A DNA stretch of 64,000 bases from DASSUW01 sp963803335 (GCA_963803335.1 CAWDME010000012.1:496001-560000); one strand, 5' to 3'; positions 43,998-52,984 are shown, numbered from the stretch's first letter. The notes: a model not told the origin generated them from the letters alone. Numbers and translations: made by a program.

Positions 43998-44926
43998 GCG
44001 ACATCGCCCACCTCGGGCCTGTGGCGCTCTTCACGCCGAGGGGCGAGGAGAGCCTGCGCTTCTTCGTCGACATCATGGGCATGGAGGTCGAGCACCAGGA
44101 GGGCGCGGCGACGTACCTGCGCGGCTGGGGCGACTACCAGCCGTGGTCGCTCAAGCTGATCGAGTCGGACACGTCGGGGATGGGCGTGCTCGGGCTGCGC
44201 GCCTGGAGCCCCGAGGCGCTCGAGCGGCGCGTCGCCGCCGTCGAGGCGACCGGGCTCGGCGAGGGCTGGGTCGAAGGCGACCGCGGCCGCGGCCCGTCCT
44301 ACCGCTTCCGCGACCCCGACGGCCACCGCTTCGAGCTCTATCACGAGTGCGAGCGCTACGACCCTCCCCCGCACCTGCGCCCGTCGCTCAAGAACGTGCC
44401 CGGGCGCTACACGGGGCGCGGCTGCGCGGTCAAGCGGCTCGACCACATCAACGTGCTCGCCGCCGACGTGCGCGCCAGCCGTGACTTCTGCGTCGACACG
44501 CTCGGCTACCGCCTCTACGAGCGCATCGAGCTCAACGACGGCAGCGAGGCCGGCGCCTGGATGAGCGCTTCGATCGCCGCCCACGAGCTCATCTACACCC
44601 GCGACGCGCACGGCGCCCGCGGCCGCCTGCACCATGTCGCGTACTGGGTCGACACCCGCGAGGAGTGCCTGCGCGCGGCCGACATCTGGCTCGACGCGGG
44701 GATCGAGATCGAGGCGGCGCCGTCCAAGCATGCGATCGCCCAGGGCTTCTTCCTCTACGGCATCGAGCCCGGCGGCAACCGCATCGAGGTCACGACCGGC
44801 GGCCGCTTCGTCTACGCGCCCGACGAGCCCTGCGTGGTCTGGACCGAGGCCGAACGGGCCAAGGGCCAGGCGTGGGGCGTCGAGACCGTCGAGAGCTTCC
44901 ACACCTACGGGACGCCCCCGGTCTGA
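43994..44926 (+). CDS. Extradiol (catechol 2,3-dioxygenase-type) ring-cleavage dioxygenase
   Basis: 310 residues, two VOC modules as in type I extradiol dioxygenases. The C-terminal module keeps the iron ligands: His in LDHINVL, His in LHHVAYW and Glu in GGNRIEV. The N-terminal module is the usual non-catalytic partner. It should open a catechol-type ring next to the hydroxyls. The substrate is unknown; the hydratase and aldolase upstream hint at a carboxylated catechol. The 3' end overlaps the convergent WYL gene by 22 bases. Confidence 0.8.
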   Translation: MSDIAHLGPVALFTPRGEESLRFFVDIMGMEVEHQEGAATYLRGWGDYQPWSLKLIESDTSGMGVLGLRAWSPEALERRVAAVEATGLGEGWVEGDRGRGPSYRFRDPDGHRFELYHECERYDPPPHLRPSLKNVPGRYTGRGCAVKRLDHINVLAADVRASRDFCVDTLGYRLYERIELNDGSEAGAWMSASIAAHELIYTRDAHGARGRLHHVAYWVDTREECLRAADIWLDAGIEIEAAPSKHAIAQGFFLYGIEPGGNRIEVTTGGRFVYAPDEPCVVWTEAERAKGQAWGVETVESFHTYGTPPV

Positions 44927-45873
44927 GCCGCTCGCTGCAGGCGCCGGCCGAGCTGGTCGAGTTGCTCGGCAAGCTCCGGCGGCGCGTGCACGTCGACGTC
45001 GGCGCCCAGCATCGCGATCCGGATCGCCAGCCACTCGAGGTTCTCGTCGGCGACGCGGTAGCTGCAGCGGTGCTCGTCGATCGGCTCGATCGCTGCCGCG
45101 TCGAACGGCACGCGCCGCGCGACGACCTCCGCGGGTGCGTGGACGGTGACGCGCGCTTCGAAGCGGCTCCAGGCGCCGGCGATGTTCTGCTGGACGAAGG
45201 CCGCCGCGTCGCTGGCCGGGAGCCGGCGGGGCGTGAAGCGCGGGCCGGTGGCCGTGGGGCGGCGCAGCCGGTCGACGCGGAAGGTCCGCCAGGCGTCGCG
45301 GCCGCGATCCCAGCCGACCAGGTACCAGCGCCGCCCGAGGTTGACCAGCGAGAGCGGCTCGACGTCGCGGCGCGTAGCCGTGCCGTCGCGGCTGCGGTAG
45401 TCGAAGCGGACGCACTCGGTGTCGCGGCAGGCGGCGGCGAGCGTGGTGAGGTGCTCCGGGTCGACGGTCGGGCCGCCGGCCTGCGCCACGATCGTCGCCG
45501 ACCCCAGCGCCTCGACGCGCCGGCGCAGGTGCGCGGGCAGCACCTGCTCCAGCTTGACCAGCGCGCGCACCGACGTCTCCTCGATCCCGGTCACCGACGC
45601 CCGCGCGGCGGTGCGCAGACCGACGGCGATGGCGATCGCCTCGTCCTCGTCGAGCAGCAGCGGCGGCATCGCCGTGCCCGCGGCCAGCCGGTAGCCGCCC
45701 GCCGGCCCGGTCAGTGACTCGACCGGATACCCGAGCGCGCGCAGGCGGCCGATGTCGCGCCGGATCGTGCGCGGCGAGACCTCGAGCCGCTCGGCCAGCG
45801 TCGCGCCCGGCCAGTCGCGGCGCGCCTGGAGCAGCGAGAGGAGATTGAGGAGCCGGCTGGAGGTGTCGCCCAT
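44905..45873 (-). CDS. HTH-WYL transcriptional regulator (YafY-like)
   Basis: 322 residues. An N-terminal HTH_11-type winged helix (LLNLLSLLQARRDWPGATLAERLEVSPRTIRRDIGRLRALGYPV) is followed by a WYL domain with RRWYLVGWDRGRDAWRTFRVDRL. WYL proteins bind nucleotides or small ligands and control nearby genes. ATG 45873 faces the VOC gene across 66 bases, so that gene is a likely target. Confidence 0.85.
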   Translation of the reverse strand: MGDTSSRLLNLLSLLQARRDWPGATLAERLEVSPRTIRRDIGRLRALGYPVESLTGPAGGYRLAAGTAMPPLLLDEDEAIAIAVGLRTAARASVTGIEETSVRALVKLEQVLPAHLRRRVEALGSATIVAQAGGPTVDPEHLTTLAAACRDTECVRFDYRSRDGTATRRDVEPLSLVNLGRRWYLVGWDRGRDAWRTFRVDRLRRPTATGPRFTPRRLPASDAAAFVQQNIAGAWSRFEARVTVHAPAEVVARRVPFDAAAIEPIDEHRCSYRVADENLEWLAIRIAMLGADVDVHAPPELAEQLDQLGRRLQRAAQTGGVP

Positions 45874-45925
45874 GCGGATCTGATCGTCTTGATAGTTGCG
45901 GCCAGATCTTGACCTAAACCATCCG

Positions 45926-45939
45926 TACGGTGCACCACC
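45926..45939 (+). promoter_or_regulatory. Predicted -10 box before the VOC gene
   Basis: TACGGT at 45926-45931 lies eight bases before ATG 45940, consistent with a leaderless transcript. Confidence 0.4.
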
Positions 45940-46797
45940 ATGAGCGATCGCTACATCCCCGGAGTCCCCTGCTGGATCGACACCACGCAGCCCGATCCCG
46001 ACTCGGCCGCCGCGTTCTACGGCGAGCTGTTCGGCTGGGAGGTCGAGAACGTCATGCCGGCGGGCGCGCCGACGTACTACATCGCCCGCCTGCGCGGCGG
46101 CGACGTGGCCGGGATCGGCGCCCAGCCCGAGGGCGCGCCCCCGGCCGCCGTCTGGAACACATACGTCTGGGTGACCGACGCGGACGAGACCGCCGCCAAG
46201 GTCCGCGACGCCGGCGGCACGGTGATCATGGAGCCCGGCGACATCGGCGACTCCGGCCGGATGGCCGTCTTCGCCGACACCGCGGGCACCACGTTCAACG
46301 TCTGGCAGGCCAAGGAGCATCGCGGCGCCGCGATCGTCAACGAGCCCGGTTCGCTGAACTTCAACGACCTCTTCACCCGTGACCTCGAGGGCGCGCGGGC
46401 GTTCTACGGCGCGGTCTTCGGCTGGGACGTGATCGACGTCGGTGACGGGCACGCGTGGGCGCTGCCCGCGTACGGCGACTTCCTCGAGCAGCGCACGCCG
46501 GGGATGCGCGAGAACATGCGCACGATGGGCGCGCCGGACCGCTTCGAGGAGGTGGTCGCGAGCGTCAGCACCGACGAGAGCCAGCCGCCGCACTGGGGCG
46601 TCACGTTCGCCGTCGACGACGCCGACGAGATCGCCAAGCGCGCGGACAAGCTCGGCGGCTGGGTGATCGTCCCGCCGTTCGACGCCCCGTGGGTGCGGAT
46701 GACCGTCATCAGCGACCCGCAGGGCGCGACGTTCACGGCCAGCAAGTTCGTGCCCGAGAACAAGGACCTGCCGCAGAACGCGGGCGCCGCGGCCTGA
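45940..46797 (+). CDS. Two-module VOC (glyoxalase-like) protein
   Basis: 285 residues with two vicinal-oxygen-chelate modules: PGVPCWIDTTQPDPDSAAAFYGELFGWEV at the start and LNFNDLFTRDLEGARAFYGAVFGWDV in the middle are the paired signature strands. Metal ligands are not fully conserved, as in many actinobacterial members of this hydroxylase/glyoxalase-like family. Function unknown; transcribed divergently from the WYL regulator. Confidence 0.75.
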   Translation: MSDRYIPGVPCWIDTTQPDPDSAAAFYGELFGWEVENVMPAGAPTYYIARLRGGDVAGIGAQPEGAPPAAVWNTYVWVTDADETAAKVRDAGGTVIMEPGDIGDSGRMAVFADTAGTTFNVWQAKEHRGAAIVNEPGSLNFNDLFTRDLEGARAFYGAVFGWDVIDVGDGHAWALPAYGDFLEQRTPGMRENMRTMGAPDRFEEVVASVSTDESQPPHWGVTFAVDDADEIAKRADKLGGWVIVPPFDAPWVRMTVISDPQGATFTASKFVPENKDLPQNAGAAA

Positions 46798-46869
46798 GGG
46801 GACACGGGTCACAGGAAGCTCCAAGGCTCTCCCCAGCGGACGCTCGCAATCGAGGCGCACGCTGGAGGC

Positions 46870-48051
46870 ATGACCTCTTCGCTTCTGACTCCCCCCTCCG
46901 AACACTGGTCACCGCCCGACGACGGGCCGCCGCCGCCGCGCACGCCGCGGCGGCGCAGCCCGCCGCTCGCCGTCCTGCTCGTGACCAGCGCCCTGCTTGG
47001 CGGCGGCACGACCGCCGGCGTGCTCATGGCGACCGGGGCAACGCGCGGCGGCACGACGACCACGATCCAGCGCGCCGCGTCGAGCACCGGCGGCCTGAAC
47101 GCGAGCGCGCTGTACACGAGCACCGCGACCGGCGTCGTCGACATCACGGCCAAGTCGTCGTCGTCGTCGGGCTCGTCGCAGGCGCCGTTCGGCGGCGCGC
47201 CGCAGCAGTCCGGGTCGACTGCCACCGGCACCGGCTTCGTCGTCGACGCGAACGGCCACATCGTCACCGCCGCCCACGTCGTGGACGGCGCGGACTCCGT
47301 GTCGGTCAAGCTCCAGGACGGCACGACGCGCGAGGCCACCGTGGTCGGCAAGGACGACGCGACCGACGTCGCCGTCCTCAAGATCGATGCCTCGGGCCTG
47401 ACGCTGCACCCGCTGACGCTCGGCAGCTCGTCCTCGATCGACGTCGGCGATCAGGTCGCGGCGATCGGCGACCCGTTCGGGTACGCCCGCAGCATCAGCA
47501 CCGGCATCGTCTCGGGCGTCGATCGGACGATCCAGGCGCCGAACGGCTTCACGGTCGCCCACTCGATCCAGACCGACGCGGCGGTGAACCCGGGCAACTC
47601 CGGCGGCCCGGTGCTCGACGCGAACGGCGACGTGATCGGGATCGTCGACCAGATCGCCACCGACGGCAGCTCGGAGCAGAGCTCGGGCGTCGGCTTCGCG
47701 GTGCCGATCGACCTCGTCAAGTCATCGCTGAAGACGCTCGAGGCGGGCGGCCAGGTCAAGCACGCCTACCTCGGGGTCGCGACCGCCGACAGCGCCTCGG
47801 GGACCGCCGGCGCCGCGGTGTCGAGCGTCTCCGCGGGCGGCCCGGCCGCTGACGGCGGGCTGCGCGGCGGCGACATCGTGACGGCGTTCGACGGCGCCGC
47901 GGTGTCCGACTCCACCGATCTCGTCGCCGCGATCGCCACCCACCAGCCGGGCGACCGGGTCCAGCTCACCGTCCGGCGCGGCTCGAGCACCGAGCACCTC
48001 ACCGTCACGCTCGGCACGCAGCCGACCCAGGCGGCGACCACGGGCGGCTGA
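46870..48051 (+). CDS. Membrane-anchored HtrA-like serine protease with PDZ domain
   Basis: 393 residues. A proline-rich cytoplasmic start, one membrane anchor (LAVLLVTSALLGGGTTAGVLM) and a linker precede a trypsin-like domain with catalytic His (VTAAHVV), Asp (DDATDVAVLKI) and Ser (NPGNSGGPVLD), then a PDZ domain (AYLGVATADS...GLRGGDIVTAFDGAAV). This is the DegP/HtrA layout for quality control of exported proteins. GGAGG lies just before the ATG. Confidence 0.9.
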   Translation: MTSSLLTPPSEHWSPPDDGPPPPRTPRRRSPPLAVLLVTSALLGGGTTAGVLMATGATRGGTTTTIQRAASSTGGLNASALYTSTATGVVDITAKSSSSSGSSQAPFGGAPQQSGSTATGTGFVVDANGHIVTAAHVVDGADSVSVKLQDGTTREATVVGKDDATDVAVLKIDASGLTLHPLTLGSSSSIDVGDQVAAIGDPFGYARSISTGIVSGVDRTIQAPNGFTVAHSIQTDAAVNPGNSGGPVLDANGDVIGIVDQIATDGSSEQSSGVGFAVPIDLVKSSLKTLEAGGQVKHAYLGVATADSASGTAGAAVSSVSAGGPAADGGLRGGDIVTAFDGAAVSDSTDLVAAIATHQPGDRVQLTVRRGSSTEHLTVTLGTQPTQAATTGG

Positions 48052-48106
48052 CGGGGCGCGCCCTAGCCGACCGGTGGGGTCGGGCGGCGCGGATTGTTGC
48101 CATGCT

Positions 48107-48718
48107 GTGAACGTGGACAACGCCCTCCTGCACGCGCTCAACGGCTTCTTCTTCCACCACGACGTGGTCGAGGACACGATCGTCAGCTACGTCGACGCCG
48201 CCGAGCTGCTGTTCCTCGGCGCGCTGCTCGTCACGTTCTCGCTCGTGCGGGGGCCGCGGCGCCGCGGCGCCCGCCGCGCGGTTGTCGCGGCCGGCCTGAG
48301 CGCCGGGATTGCCTTGTTCCTCGCGCAGCTGATCTCGCACGCGGTCAACCGCCCGCGCCCGTTCGTCGCCGACCCGTCCGGCGTGCACCTGTTCACCCGC
48401 CACGTGGCCGACCCGGGCTTCCCGAGCGACCACGCGACTGCCGCGTTCGCGATCGCTGTCGCGATCCTGCTCCGCGACCGCCGCTGGGGCGTGGTCGCGC
48501 TCGTCTTCGCCAGCATCCTCGCGGTGGGCCGCGTCGCGATGGGCGTCCACTACCCGAGCGACGTGCTCGGTGGTGCCGCGCTTGGGGCCGCCTGCGCGTT
48601 GATGCTGTGGGCCGCACCGGTCCGCCGGGCGCTCAACCGCGTCGCCGACCTGGCCGGCGCGCTGCTCGACAGCGTCCTCCGCGCCATCGCGGCGCGCACC
48701 GGTCCGACCGCGCGGTAG
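48107..48718 (+). CDS. PAP2 superfamily phosphatase
   Basis: 203 residues with about five membrane helices. The three PAP2 motifs are present: NRPRPF, PSDHATA and GRVAMGVHYPSDVLGG. Such proteins dephosphorylate lipid pyrophosphates, including undecaprenyl diphosphate. GTG 48107 is used; GTG 48113 is two codons further in. Ends eight bases before the palindromic element copy 2. Confidence 0.85.
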   Translation: MNVDNALLHALNGFFFHHDVVEDTIVSYVDAAELLFLGALLVTFSLVRGPRRRGARRAVVAAGLSAGIALFLAQLISHAVNRPRPFVADPSGVHLFTRHVADPGFPSDHATAAFAIAVAILLRDRRWGVVALVFASILAVGRVAMGVHYPSDVLGGAALGAACALMLWAAPVRRALNRVADLAGALLDSVLRAIAARTGPTAR

Positions 48719-48726
48719 CTCCAGCG

Positions 48727-48859
48727 AACTGCAGCAGGGTGGGAAGGCAGCCGGATCGGCCGGATTGGCAGTCCCCTGGCGCCTTGACGTCGATATGCGA
48801 CGTAAAGGCGCCAGAGACCGCCGCGCGGCGGAAATCTCGCTGCCTACCCAGCCGCAGTT
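48727..48859. repeat. 133-base nested inverted-repeat element, copy 2
   Basis: The arms 48727-48750 and 48840-48859 pair imperfectly: the right arm's complement reads AACTGCGGCTGGGTAGGCAG, nearly the same as the ends of copy 1. A central hairpin (48776-48785 with 48805-48814, extended by ACGTCG/CGACGT, five-base loop) sits at the same position as in copy 1. Total length is the same, 133 bases. It fills the gap between two convergent genes. Confidence 0.8.
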
Positions 48860-48862
48860 GAC

Positions 48863-50638
48863 TTAGCGCTGCGCCGCAACGCGGACGGGTGAGTTCGCCG
48901 CGCCGTACCCGTCGTGCGCGCCGCGGCGCTCGACGATCTCGAAGAACAGCCCGGGGCCGACCATCTCCGTGTAGACGTGGAGCAGCTCGCCTTCGCTCGT
49001 CGCGTCGTAGAGGACGCCGAGGGCGCGCATGCGATCGAGCATCTCCGGCGACACATTCGTGCGCGCCGCCAGGTCGTCGTAGTAGTTGGCGGGGATCTCG
49101 AGCAGCGGGACGCCGCGGTCGCGCATCGCCGCGGCCGCGGCGAGCACGTCGTCGCTGGCGAGCGCGACGTGCTGGAGCTCGAGGCCGTCGCCGACCAGCG
49201 GGACGCTGAGCGCAAAGCGGACGCTGCCGTCGGCGGTGCGAGCCGCGCGGCTGCGCAGCAGACCGTCGGGCGTGGCGAGCTCGTCGGCGGTCTGGAGCTC
49301 GAGGCCGAGCACCGAGCGGTAGAAGAGCACCGCCTCGTCGAAGAAGTCGAACGGCTGCGACAGGGCGACATGGTCGATGCCGGTGACGTCGGGCGAGATG
49401 CCGCCGCCCGGCGGCCCGGCGGTGAGGAAGTCGGTCAGCCAGCCCGCGGCGTCGGTGCGGCAGAAGAACACCGACGTGCCGTCGGGCGCGGCGACGGCCG
49501 ACAGCTCCGCCTCTCCCGGGCCGCGCTCACGCGGCAGCAGCGGCGCCAGCAGGTTCTGCGCGCGGGCGGCGGAGCGGATCGGCTCCTCGCTCTCGACCGC
49601 GATCGCCGCCACGCGCGGGCCGGGCGGGTCGTCATCGCCGTGGTCGTGGTTGACGAGGATGCGGGTGTCGCCGTGGCGCCACAGCTGCACCGGCTTGGTG
49701 CGGTGCTGGCCGGCGTGGCGGAAGCCCATCGCGATCAGCAGCCGCTCGACCGGCGCGGCCGCGTCCGCCGCAACGGCCAGCTCGATGAAGGCGTAGCCGT
49801 TCAGCGGCGGCGCCGGCGGCAGGACCGTGACGCCGGCGGCCTCCTCGAGCACGAGCAGGGAGCGCATGGCATCGACCGCCATGCGCTGCGGGTCGGCCTG
49901 CCTGAAGACGTCGTTGAACACCTCGAGCGACAGCGGGCCGGCGTAGCCGGTCGCGAGCACGTGCTCGACGAACGCCGGGAGGTCGAACCCGCCCTGCCCC
50001 GGGAAGCAGCGGTAGTGGCGGCTCCACTGCAGCACGTCCATCACGAGGTGCGGCGCGTCGGCGAGCTGCAGGTAGAAGATCTTCTCCCCGGGGATCGAGC
50101 GGATCCCCGCCGGGTCGGCGGCGCGCGAGAGGATGTGGAACGAGTCCAGGCAGGTGCCGAGGCTCGCGTGGCCGGCCGCCTCGACGATCCGCCACGCGTG
50201 GTCGTAGTCGCGCACGTGCCGGCCCCACGCCAGCGCCTCGTAGGCGATGCGGATGCCGCGCTCGGCCGCGTGCTCGGCGAGCGTGCGGAGCTGGGCGGCG
50301 GCCAACTGGTCGTCGTCGACCGCCGCCGCGGACACGTTGGAGCACACGAGCATGAGCTCCGCGCCCAGGCGCTCCATCACCGCGAACTTGTGCTCGGCGC
50401 GCCGCAGGTTGTCGCGCAGCCGGTCTTCCGGCACGGCCTCGAAGTCGCGGAACGGCTGGAACAGGCCGATCGTCAGGCCGAGCTCGCCGCAGCGCTCGCG
50501 GACCTGCTCGGGAGACAGGGCCGAGGCGATGAGGTCGGGCTCGAACAGCTCCACCTCGTCGAAGCCGGCGCGCGCCGCTGCCTCGAGCTTGGCCTCGAGC
50601 GTCCCGCTCAGGCAGACCGTGGCGATCGACCGCCGCAC
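48863..50638 (-). CDS. quiC: 3-dehydroshikimate dehydratase, QuiC-type two-domain fusion
   Basis: 591 residues. The first 285 or so are a sugar phosphate isomerase-like TIM barrel with metal ligands (TVCLSGTLEAKLEAAARAGF..., GTCLDSFHILS, LQLADAP); from about 300 comes an HPPD-like pair of VOC modules (GIDHVALSQPFDFFDEAVLFYRSVLG, VGPGLFFEIVERRG). This fusion is what I know as QuiC-type 3-dehydroshikimate dehydratase, which makes protocatechuate. GTG 50638 starts two bases after the shikimate dehydrogenase stop. Confidence 0.85.
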   Translation of the reverse strand: MRRSIATVCLSGTLEAKLEAAARAGFDEVELFEPDLIASALSPEQVRERCGELGLTIGLFQPFRDFEAVPEDRLRDNLRRAEHKFAVMERLGAELMLVCSNVSAAAVDDDQLAAAQLRTLAEHAAERGIRIAYEALAWGRHVRDYDHAWRIVEAAGHASLGTCLDSFHILSRAADPAGIRSIPGEKIFYLQLADAPHLVMDVLQWSRHYRCFPGQGGFDLPAFVEHVLATGYAGPLSLEVFNDVFRQADPQRMAVDAMRSLLVLEEAAGVTVLPPAPPLNGYAFIELAVAADAAAPVERLLIAMGFRHAGQHRTKPVQLWRHGDTRILVNHDHGDDDPPGPRVAAIAVESEEPIRSAARAQNLLAPLLPRERGPGEAELSAVAAPDGTSVFFCRTDAAGWLTDFLTAGPPGGGISPDVTGIDHVALSQPFDFFDEAVLFYRSVLGLELQTADELATPDGLLRSRAARTADGSVRFALSVPLVGDGLELQHVALASDDVLAAAAAMRDRGVPLLEIPANYYDDLAARTNVSPEMLDRMRALGVLYDATSEGELLHVYTEMVGPGLFFEIVERRGAHDGYGAANSPVRVAAQR

Positions 50639-50640
50639 AC

Positions 50641-51507
50641 CTACGCGGCCTGCCGGGCGTCCGCGGTCAGCTCGTCGACGTGCGCGAGCATGCGGTCGCG
50701 GTCGGGGCGCAGGCCGGCGAACAGCTCCATCGAGCCCGCCGCCTGCAGCGCCACCATCGCGGCGCCGGACAACGTCCGGCAGCCGCACGCGCGCGCGTCG
50801 CGCAGCAACTCGGTCTCGAGCGGCATGTACACGACCTCGGCGACCCACAGCGAAGGCCGCAGCAGCTCGGCGGGCACCGCGGTCCCCGGGTAGGCGGCCA
50901 TCCCCATCGGCGTCGCGTGGACGAGCCCGTCGGCGCCGGCGAGCAGGCGCGGAAGCGCGGGCGGCTCGGCCGCGGTGCCCGCCCCGAGCCGGGCGACGAG
51001 CTCCTGCGCGCGCTCGCGCTCGACATCGACGAGGGTCAGCTCGCGCGCGCCGAGGCGCAGCATCGCGTGCGCGACGGCGGCGCCGGCGCCGCCCGCGCCG
51101 AGGACGACGACGCGCTCGGTCGCGACGCCCGGCAGGCCGCGGCGGAACGCCTCGGCGAAGCCGGTGGTGTCGGTGTTGTGGCCGACGAGCCGGTCGCCGT
51201 CGAACACCACGGTGTTGACGGCGTTCAGCTCGGCCGCCTCGCGCGACAGGTCGTCGAGCTCGGGGACGACGAGCTGCTTGCAGGGATGCGTGACGTTCAC
51301 GCCACCGAGCCCGAGCTCGCGCGCCTCGCGCACGAGCTCTCCAGCGTCGCTTGGATCGCAGCCCAGCGCGTCGATGTCGAACAGCCGGTAGGAGCCGTCG
51401 AACCCGAGCCGGCGCGCCTCGCGCTCATGCAGTGCCGGGCTCAGGGAGTTGCCGATCCCCGCGCCGATGAGGCCTGCGGCATAGGTCTGTCGTGTCTGCG
51501 TACGCAT
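50641..51507 (-). CDS. Shikimate/quinate dehydrogenase
   Basis: 288 residues. NSLSPALHE (substrate Ser pair), GVNVTHPCKQ (catalytic Lys; Pro-Cys replaces the usual Pro-Tyr/Phe), NTVVFDGDRLVGHNTD, and an NAD(P) motif VVVLGAGGAGAAVAHAML. AroE/YdiB-type enzymes oxidise shikimate or quinate; its pairing with QuiC and a shikimate-type permease points to a catabolic role. ATG 51507 is one base from a 21-base operator. Confidence 0.85.
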   Translation of the reverse strand: MRTQTRQTYAAGLIGAGIGNSLSPALHEREARRLGFDGSYRLFDIDALGCDPSDAGELVREARELGLGGVNVTHPCKQLVVPELDDLSREAAELNAVNTVVFDGDRLVGHNTDTTGFAEAFRRGLPGVATERVVVLGAGGAGAAVAHAMLRLGARELTLVDVERERAQELVARLGAGTAAEPPALPRLLAGADGLVHATPMGMAAYPGTAVPAELLRPSLWVAEVVYMPLETELLRDARACGCRTLSGAAMVALQAAGSMELFAGLRPDRDRMLAHVDELTADARQAA

Positions 51508-51528
51508 ATGTACGAACCAGTACGTTAT
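51508..51528. promoter_or_regulatory. 21-base operator, copy A, by the shikimate dehydrogenase start
   Basis: The site ATGTACG-A-AC-C-AGTACGTTAT lies directly upstream of the minus-strand ATG. Its reverse complement recurs at 51571-51591 with only two differences. The core GTAC-N6-GTAC is symmetrical. Confidence 0.7.
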
Positions 51529-51570
51529 ATGCCCGCCCCTCACCCGGTTTGAACACCGCCCGGCGCGGAC

Positions 51571-51591
51571 ATAACGTACTAGTCCGTACAT
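51571..51591. promoter_or_regulatory. 21-base operator, copy B, by the MHS transporter start
   Basis: Inverted copy of the site at 51508-51528 (19 of 21 identical), 20 bases before the transporter GTG. The pair brackets the divergent promoters. No regulator gene is adjacent, so it must be encoded elsewhere. Confidence 0.7.
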
Positions 51592-51610
51592 TGATGCGAG
51601 GGAGCTTGAC

Positions 51611-52984
51611 GTGGAGACGGGGAACCGGTTCGAACGTGAACACGGCGCCAAGACGCCGACACGAGCCGCGCTGGCGAGCTGGATCGGCAGCGTGCTGGAG
51701 TACTACGACTTCTTCATCTACGGCACGGCCGCCGCGCTGGTGTTCGGCAAGGTGTTCTTCCCCGACTCGGACCCCGCGACTGCGACGCTGCTCTCGTTCG
51801 CCACGTACGGCGTTGGCTACGTCGCCCGCCCCGTCGGCGCGTTCTTCATGGGCCACATCGGCGACAAGTACGGGCGCAAGCGCGTGCTGCTGCTCACCGT
51901 CGGCCTCATGGGCCTGGCGACGTTCCTCGTCGGCTGCCTACCCACCTACGACGACATCGGGATCTGGGCGCCCGTGCTGCTCGTCGCGCTGCGCCTGCTC
52001 CAGGGCTTCTCAGCCTCCGGCGAGCAGTCGGGCGCGAACTCGCTGAGCCTCGAGCACGCGCCCGAGCACCGGCGCGCGTTCTTCACCAGCTTCACGCTCG
52101 GCGGCACGCAGGCCGGCCTCATCATCGCCACCGCGGTCTTCCTCCCCATCGGCGCGATGCCCGAGGACCAGCTTCTGAGCTGGGGCTGGCGCGTCCCCTT
52201 CTGGCTCAGCGCGATCGTCGTGGTCGTGGCCCTGATCATTCGCAGCCGCATCACCGAGCCGCCGGCCTTCCAGCGCGAGGCGGCCGAGCCGCAAACCGAC
52301 CGCGTTCCTGTTGCGGCGCTGCTGCGCGACCACTGGTCGGGCGTCCTGCGCGTCGTGCTCGCGGCGCTCGCCTCGACCGTCAGCACGATCTTCGCGGTCT
52401 ACGCCCTCAACTTCGCGGTCGACACAAACGGGCTCGACCAGACGACGATGCTGTGGGTCGCGATCGCCGCCAACGTCGTCGCGCTCGCATCGATCCCCGC
52501 CTGGGCCACGCTGGCCGACCGCATCGGCCGCCGGCCGGTGTTCATCTTCGGCGCGGTCGGCAGCGGCGCCCTGATGTTCGCCTACCTCGGGGCGATCGAG
52601 GGCGGCAGCTACCCGCTCATCTTCCTCACGGCGATCCTCATGTCCGGCTTGGTCTACAGCGCCATGAACGGCATCCAGCCGTCGCTCTACGGCGAGATGT
52701 TCCCAACGCGCGTGCGCCTCTCGGGCATGGCCGTCGGCACCCAGATCGGCTACGCCATCGGCGGCTTCGCGCCGACCGCGGCGAAGTGGATCGAAGGCGG
52801 CGGCCCGGGCGGCTGGGTGCCGGTCGCGGGCTACGTGCTCGTCTCGTCGCTGATCGCGGCCGCCGCCGTCCTCACCGCGCGCGAGACCGCCAAGGTCCCG
52901 CTGGCGGAGATCGACGGCCGCCCGGACGCCGCGTCGGCGCGCGCGGCGGCCGCGCCCGAGCTCACCGGCGCGGGCGTGCCGTAG
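51611..52984 (+). CDS. MHS-family MFS transporter (shikimate/dicarboxylate-type)
   Basis: 457 residues, 12 helices. WIGSVLEYYDFFIYGTAAAL near the start and GHIGDKYGRKRVLL are hallmarks of the metabolite:H+ symporter family, which includes ShiA and KgtP. GAGGGAG precedes GTG 51611. It is divergent from the shikimate dehydrogenase-QuiC pair and shares a duplicated operator with it, so uptake of shikimate, quinate or a related acid is the likely job. Confidence 0.85.
   Translation: METGNRFEREHGAKTPTRAALASWIGSVLEYYDFFIYGTAAALVFGKVFFPDSDPATATLLSFATYGVGYVARPVGAFFMGHIGDKYGRKRVLLLTVGLMGLATFLVGCLPTYDDIGIWAPVLLVALRLLQGFSASGEQSGANSLSLEHAPEHRRAFFTSFTLGGTQAGLIIATAVFLPIGAMPEDQLLSWGWRVPFWLSAIVVVVALIIRSRITEPPAFQREAAEPQTDRVPVAALLRDHWSGVLRVVLAALASTVSTIFAVYALNFAVDTNGLDQTTMLWVAIAANVVALASIPAWATLADRIGRRPVFIFGAVGSGALMFAYLGAIEGGSYPLIFLTAILMSGLVYSAMNGIQPSLYGEMFPTRVRLSGMAVGTQIGYAIGGFAPTAAKWIEGGGPGGWVPVAGYVLVSSLIAAAAVLTARETAKVPLAEIDGRPDAASARAAAAPELTGAGVP

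Noticed and set aside
38106..48859. The 133-base elements as ordinary terminators
   Set aside because: Terminator hairpins here are 20-35 bases; these are much longer, share terminal sequence between copies, and copy 1 lies at the 5' end of a gene.
48914..50893. A 659-codon plus-strand open frame opposite QuiC
   Set aside because: Shadow frame; low-complexity and without motifs, while the minus strand shows both QuiC domains.
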